Below are positions 60,164-64,000 of a stretch of 64,000 nucleotides of DNA, piece after piece (the first letter of the stretch is position 1; every line of letters starts with the position of its first letter). Under the pieces are notes generated by a model. It was not told the origin of the DNA, ran no database searches, and worked only from the letters and a program-made list of their open reading frames with translations. Origin of the DNA: Candidatus Tumulicola sp. (GTDB taxonomy: Bacteria > Vulcanimicrobiota > Vulcanimicrobiia > Vulcanimicrobiales > Vulcanimicrobiaceae); NCBI GenBank assembly GCA_036490475.1, contig DASXDT010000006.1, positions 248,001 to 312,000 of the forward strand, written 5' to 3'. The position numbers and the translations under genes were made by a program.

Positions 60164-61475
60164 AACCATCCTCACCGTTGATGGCTACAACGCTTCACTG
60201 CACGTTGAACGTGGCCACTTGGTCGTTCGAGACGGCTTCACTCAAGCGGAGAGGCGCGAGGTACGGTTCCCACGCGGTCGTTGCAAGGTCAACCGCATCG
60301 TGGTTCGGGCACCGGGCGGGACGATCACGATGGATGCCATCAGGTGGTGCGCCGATATGGGGGTCGCGCTGTCGTTCGTGGACTCGGACAGCCGCCTCCT
60401 GAACTGTATGGTTCCCGACGCCTCGCACGATGGTCCAGTGAAACGAGCCCAGGCAGTTTCCGCCGTCACGGACGATGCGCTGCACCTGGCACGGTATCTC
60501 CTCGCGAAGAAGATGGACTCGCAGATCCACGCGATGGAACGGGACTTTCCGCGTCTCGGAATAGGGACAGTCTCGGGGAATTCCGCGAGTACAGCCCAAG
60601 TCCACGGGTGCAAAGCTGCACTTTCGAAGGCGACAACGCTCGTGGACTTCTTGGGACTGGAGGGACGCGCGGCGCAGTTCTATTGGGACGTGCTGGTCGA
60701 GACGCCGCTCCCGTGGCGACCGTGGGCCTTGTCTCGGATTCCGGCCCATTGGGCCGCGATCTCTTCGCGAACTTCCGGACGCCGCGACCGGGTTCGCGAT
60801 GCTACCGATCCGTTCAACGCCGTACTGAACTATGCGTATACGTTGCTGGAAGTCGAGACACGTATCGCGTGCGAGGCTACTGGTCTGGATCCGGACCTCG
60901 GGCTGATCCACATCGATGACCGGCTTCGAGAGTCGTTTATTTACGACGTGCTCGAGCCACTCCGCGCGAACGCCGATGTGTGGGCGTTAGAACTGTTACG
61001 CAAACAAACGATGAGGCCAGAGATGTTCCATGAGCTGCGCGATGGCGTCGTGCGCTTAGATCCTGACCTCGCCGGTCTTCTCGCGAAGTCGCTGATGCCG
61101 CGGTTCCGGAGCGCTGCGCTCGATCTCGCGAACGACTACGCCAGGCAGTTGCGACGGGTCACGATATCGCGGCGCCTCGTTCGCGCGACAGTAAGGCCTG
61201 TAGGGCAGCGACGCAACGATTGGGAGCGTTCCTCGTGCGGATATTGCAAAGGGCCGCTGCCACGAAAAGGTCTGAAGTATTGCGGGCGGGATTGCTACGT
61301 TCGGTACTCCGTCGAGATTGCTAAGCCGATCGAGAAGGCGCAGAAACGTCTTGCTGAGATGCGCGCTTCGGGACTGAATCCTGGTCACGGCGGTGCGGCG
61401 GCAAGGAAGCGAGGAGCCGCGCTGGCCGAGAACAATCGAAAAGGCATTACAGGCAGAAGGACTCGCGCGGTCTAA
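60156..61475 (+). CDS. cas1: Cas1-family integrase (casposase-like) with C-terminal zinc finger
   Basis: 439 residues. It is nearly identical to copy 1 through the catalytic core, including the Glu (GLEGRAAQFYW), His (DLGLIHIDD) and Asp (FIYDVLEPLR) metal ligands. The zinc finger (CGYCK...YCGRDCY) and the tail motif LNPGHGGAAARKRG are also kept, but the final 14 residues of copy 1 are missing. No CRISPR array or Cas2 nearby. Probable integrase of the element. Confidence 0.87.
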   Translation: MPETILTVDGYNASLHVERGHLVVRDGFTQAERREVRFPRGRCKVNRIVVRAPGGTITMDAIRWCADMGVALSFVDSDSRLLNCMVPDASHDGPVKRAQAVSAVTDDALHLARYLLAKKMDSQIHAMERDFPRLGIGTVSGNSASTAQVHGCKAALSKATTLVDFLGLEGRAAQFYWDVLVETPLPWRPWALSRIPAHWAAISSRTSGRRDRVRDATDPFNAVLNYAYTLLEVETRIACEATGLDPDLGLIHIDDRLRESFIYDVLEPLRANADVWALELLRKQTMRPEMFHELRDGVVRLDPDLAGLLAKSLMPRFRSAALDLANDYARQLRRVTISRRLVRATVRPVGQRRNDWERSSCGYCKGPLPRKGLKYCGRDCYVRYSVEIAKPIEKAQKRLAEMRASGLNPGHGGAAARKRGAALAENNRKGITGRRTRAV

Positions 61476-61530
61476 GGTTCGCGACCAACGACCCGTCGCT
61501 AGCGTTGGCATTCCAGTTAAGGAGGAAGGC

Positions 61531-62196
61531 GTGGATTATGCGGTTGACCAGCCACGACTAACTATACGATCCCTTGTCGATTATCTCACAGCTACGGGAG
61601 CCCATCAGCGGTTCACCCTGCTTCAAAATATGAAGAGTCAATTAGGTAAGAGGTTCTTCGCCCCTTACTACCAGGCGTCGCGAAGAGCCATTCGAGATTT
61701 CCATCGCGGGGATCCCGATGCTTTAGATCGTGAAGTGATGCGGCTGCTGCGGGCGCAACGCGAGGCTCTGCGGGCATCGGAGACGGCGCGGCTCGAAAAC
61801 AACTTACGCGTAATCGCTGACTACCGTGACGCTTTTTCCGACGAGGCTTTACAATATATCCCTCGTAGATTCCAGCCTCTCATAATACACGGGGTTCGCA
61901 TTTCTACAGAACCCACGCTGTCAGGGATAATTCCGCACGGCAAGAAACTAATCGCGTGTAACGTCCTTGTCGATACTCAGGCAGATGAACCTGATGATGC
62001 AGAGATCGACTATGCTCTGGAGCTACTGCATCGCGGTTCAGGGCTAACAAATCCTACCACTGCGGCAGGGGCGCAATATTGGCACCCGTCATCCAGGGGA
62101 GCGTGGATCCTGGACCGCCCCAGCATACGACGCTGGCGGGATATTCAAGACGGTGTTGCGGAGATTGCAGCGCGGTGGCCAACGATCAGCAAATGA
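61531..62196 (+). CDS. Hypothetical protein downstream of Cas1 copy 2
   Basis: 221 residues from GTG 61531 with AAGGAGG just upstream; the longer frame to 61393 lies inside Cas1. The N-terminal half is helical and basic (LTIRSLVDYLTATGAHQRFT, ASRRAIRDFHRGDPDALDRE). The C-terminal half has a beta pattern (QPLIIHGVRISTEPTLSGII, KKLIACNVLVDTQADEPDDA). Not recognised. No counterpart follows Cas1 copy 1, so it belongs either to copy 2 or to the ATPase-PIN cassette downstream. Confidence 0.6.
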   Translation: MDYAVDQPRLTIRSLVDYLTATGAHQRFTLLQNMKSQLGKRFFAPYYQASRRAIRDFHRGDPDALDREVMRLLRAQREALRASETARLENNLRVIADYRDAFSDEALQYIPRRFQPLIIHGVRISTEPTLSGIIPHGKKLIACNVLVDTQADEPDDAEIDYALELLHRGSGLTNPTTAAGAQYWHPSSRGAWILDRPSIRRWRDIQDGVAEIAARWPTISK

Positions 62197-62299
62197 CGCG
62201 CTGAAGCTTAAGCCATTAGCCATTGGTACACGGTCAGTAGGAGTCCACACGCGCTTACGTTAGAGGCCTCCATCCATTGCACCACCGAAATGAGAACAT

Positions 62300-63691
62300 A
62301 TGAATCCGGCTAGCGACAAAGTTTACCTTATTCCAGCATTGAGGGCTGCCTCGACGAGTGAACAGGAGCACTCGCTATCGGGTATCACAGTTCTTGGCTT
62401 TAAATCAATCGAGCGTGAACGTACTTTGAGATTCAACAGGCTGACGATATTAGCAGGCGCGAACAGTTCGGGTAAGTCCAGCATTATGCAGCCCCTCCTC
62501 CTGCAAAAGCAAACTGTCGAGGCAGAGTACGATGCTTCACCCTTCGCTCTCGATGGACCGAATGTAAGCTTTGACCGACGAGAACAGTTGCTATCACGGA
62601 ATGCGACCTCGATGCGTATCGGGCTCGAATCCTCATCGGGACGATCCATTGCAGTCGAATACAGGTCAAGCCCCAAAGAAAGCAAAGGCAAAGCCTTTGA
62701 TGTTTGTTGGCAACAATTTAAGGATCTAGACGGAACGTTCACCTTCAGAGAAGGTATGTCGCCAAAAGAGATCGATCAACTCGTCGAGCCTCAAGTTGCG
62801 ACGACTGTTCGCGATCAACTTCGGATAAACCAAACTGTCCCATGGGAGCTCCTCCAGGACCGAAGCTTCCTTAGCATCGGCCTCGGGGTTCGTGGCGTTC
62901 CTCAGAGTTTATATTACTCGAGTCCGGGGCGATTTGTGTTTTGGAATCACCTGACTAATATTATTCACCTACCTGGTCTTCGAACGTCGCCACAACGCAA
63001 CTATCCGGTTGCGAACGTCACCGGGAAATACCGGGGGACCTTTGATAGGTACACAGCTAGTGTGATCGCCCGATGGGAAGATAGCGATTCTGACCGGATA
63101 AAGGCTCTTGCCGGGGATTTACTATGGCTTGGTTTAACGAATGCGATTCGTACTGATTATGTTAGCGACAGCAGCGTCGGTATTCTTGTAGGGAGAACGA
63201 CTCGACCGCGACCGGTACCAAAGAGACGAAGTCACAAGCGTGACTCGGAAGACCTCGTCAATATTGCTGACGTCGGTTTAGGAGTTTCGCAAGTTCTGCC
63301 GGTCCTCGTTGCGCTGATTGCTGCAGTGCGGAATCAAATTGTCTACCTGGAACAACCGGAGATCCACCTCCATCCGCTTGCGCAGCTGCGACTCGCACGA
63401 ATCATCGCAAGGGCCGTTCGAAGTGGCGTAAAAGTCGTAGTTGAAACGCACAGCTCTGTCTTGCTTCGTGGACTACAAACGGAAATAGCTCGCGGCACCA
63501 TCCCGTTCGATGCCGCAAACCTTTATTGGTTCCGCAAACGCGGTACAGCGACACAGATAGATCTAGCCGTTCTCGATGAGCGCGGGTCTTTTGGCGACTG
63601 GCCCTTGAATTTTGGGGACGTCAGATTACAAGCAGATCGGGATTACTTATTAGCAGTGCAAAAGCAATCCGACTCGACCGCATCATCGTAA
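62300..63691 (+). CDS. SMC/OLD-like AAA ATPase (DUF3696-like)
   Basis: 463 residues. Walker A is AGANSSGKSS (residues 52-61), the signature region VGLGVSQVLPVLVAL, Walker B VYLEQPEIHLHP (about 348-359) and the H-loop ETHSSVLL. No TOPRIM domain follows, so it is an ATPase without its own nuclease. The PIN-domain gene starts at the next base after its stop, which suggests an ATPase-nuclease pair as found in several defence systems (inference). Confidence 0.83.
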   Translation: MNPASDKVYLIPALRAASTSEQEHSLSGITVLGFKSIERERTLRFNRLTILAGANSSGKSSIMQPLLLQKQTVEAEYDASPFALDGPNVSFDRREQLLSRNATSMRIGLESSSGRSIAVEYRSSPKESKGKAFDVCWQQFKDLDGTFTFREGMSPKEIDQLVEPQVATTVRDQLRINQTVPWELLQDRSFLSIGLGVRGVPQSLYYSSPGRFVFWNHLTNIIHLPGLRTSPQRNYPVANVTGKYRGTFDRYTASVIARWEDSDSDRIKALAGDLLWLGLTNAIRTDYVSDSSVGILVGRTTRPRPVPKRRSHKRDSEDLVNIADVGLGVSQVLPVLVALIAAVRNQIVYLEQPEIHLHPLAQLRLARIIARAVRSGVKVVVETHSSVLLRGLQTEIARGTIPFDAANLYWFRKRGTATQIDLAVLDERGSFGDWPLNFGDVRLQADRDYLLAVQKQSDSTASS

Positions 63692-64000
63692 ATGGAAAGA
63701 CTCGTGATCGATACGAGCTTGATGTATTGCGCCAATCCAGAAGCTACTGGAGAAGGCGGATTGGTGGCGTTGGTGCTTATGGAGATCGCCATCGGGCGCC
63801 AGTTTCGGATTGTGCTACCGTCCGGATTAGAAGAGGAGTGGGAGCGGCACATGTCCTCCTGGTCAACGAGCTGGTTGGCAGAGTTGGAATCGCAACGAAG
63901 GGTCGTCCGGCGATTTTCAGTGGCTCTCGATGGCGCAGCAGAAAATAGACTTAATCAGTTGGTCTCCTACGACTTTGATGGTAAAGCTATGCAGCACGAA
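63692..64000 (+). CDS. PIN-domain-like protein, partial
   Basis: The ATG directly follows the ATPase stop codon, and the frame is open to the window end (103 residues visible). The start MERLVIDTSLMYCANPEATG fits a PIN fold (Asp7), and VLPSGLEEEWERHM could hold the second acidic residue. Probably the RNase effector coupled to the ATPase. The C-terminal acidic residues lie outside the window. Confidence 0.6.
   Translation, partial: MERLVIDTSLMYCANPEATGEGGLVALVLMEIAIGRQFRIVLPSGLEEEWERHMSSWSTSWLAELESQRRVVRRFSVALDGAAENRLNQLVSYDFDGKAMQHE

Larger units (their letters stand above)
54980..61475. mobile_element. Casposon-like module, copy 2 (ends not defined)
   Basis: Same five genes, orientations and overlaps as 39715-46200. 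Cas1 and polB are very similar between copies by eye, while the MerR-like protein and the flanks are not. The flanking sequences outside the genes do not match those of copy 1, so this is not a recent simple duplication of a larger block. No terminal repeats were found. Confidence 0.65.

Noticed and set aside
39553-61530. Terminal inverted repeats or target-site duplications at module ends
   Set aside because: The flanks 39553-39714, 46201-46332, 54803-54979 and 61476-61530 were compared by eye in both orientations; only short chance matches such as TCCAGGC were found.
39500-61600. CRISPR array expected near Cas1
   Set aside because: No regularly spaced short direct repeats were seen near either Cas1 gene; the periodic sequences in the window are coding repeats of GloVer and propeller proteins.
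1-64000. tRNA genes as integration targets
   Set aside because: No cloverleaf-compatible T-loop sequence with a pairing acceptor stem was recognised by eye; a covariance-model scan would be decisive.

Overview
The window looks like chromosomal DNA of a GC-rich, free-living bacterium. The best guess, by inference and without any search, is candidate phylum Eremiobacterota (WPS-2). This rests on several lipoproteins with 'GloVer' tandem repeats, several NHL/YncE-like repeat lipoproteins, a TonB-dependent receptor (so probably two membranes), and short cotranscribed gene sets full of secreted proteins of unknown function. No rRNA, tRNA or CRISPR array was seen.

Positions 1-34400 are ordinary chromosome. 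The order is: TonB receptor end; a large Asp-box (VPS10/sortilin-like) exported protein; GloVer and NHL-like lipoproteins; a patatin-like lipase; a frameshifted DUF6519-like gene; an HTH plus nucleotidyltransferase pair; a marR-MFS-isochorismatase operon; DUF1203 and DUF1254 genes; and two ECF sigma/anti-sigma pairs. Between the two sigma pairs lie decayed copies of ssb and DUF1203 sequence. Housekeeping genes follow (rpsF-ssb, bifunctional rel, apt, a NUDIX hydrolase).

Positions 34445-64000 look like an accessory island. It starts at a clostripain-like peptidase gene whose 3' end is lost. A 46-bp piece of that gene recurs 15 kb away inside a fold-back palindrome (50198-50275). The island carries two homologous five-gene modules, 39715-46200 and 54980-61475. 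Each has, on the minus strand, a family B DNA polymerase, an HNH protein with two membrane segments, and an HTH protein; divergently on the plus strand come a MerR-like HTH protein and a Cas1-family integrase with a C-terminal zinc finger. Cas1 plus PolB plus HNH plus HTH without Cas2 or CRISPR is the gene content of casposons. This is the strongest candidate for an under-described system here: bacterial casposon-like elements in two diverged copies about 9 kb apart.

The space between and after the modules holds defence-type genes: an OLD-family ATPase/TOPRIM nuclease, a SIR2-TPR protein, an SMC-like ATPase next to a PIN-domain protein, and unknown membrane-protein cassettes. Before module 1 lie a PIN protein, a GloVer lipoprotein and a blaI-serine hydrolase operon with a clear operator. 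Terminal inverted repeats and target-site duplications were looked for by eye and not found, so module ends are undefined.
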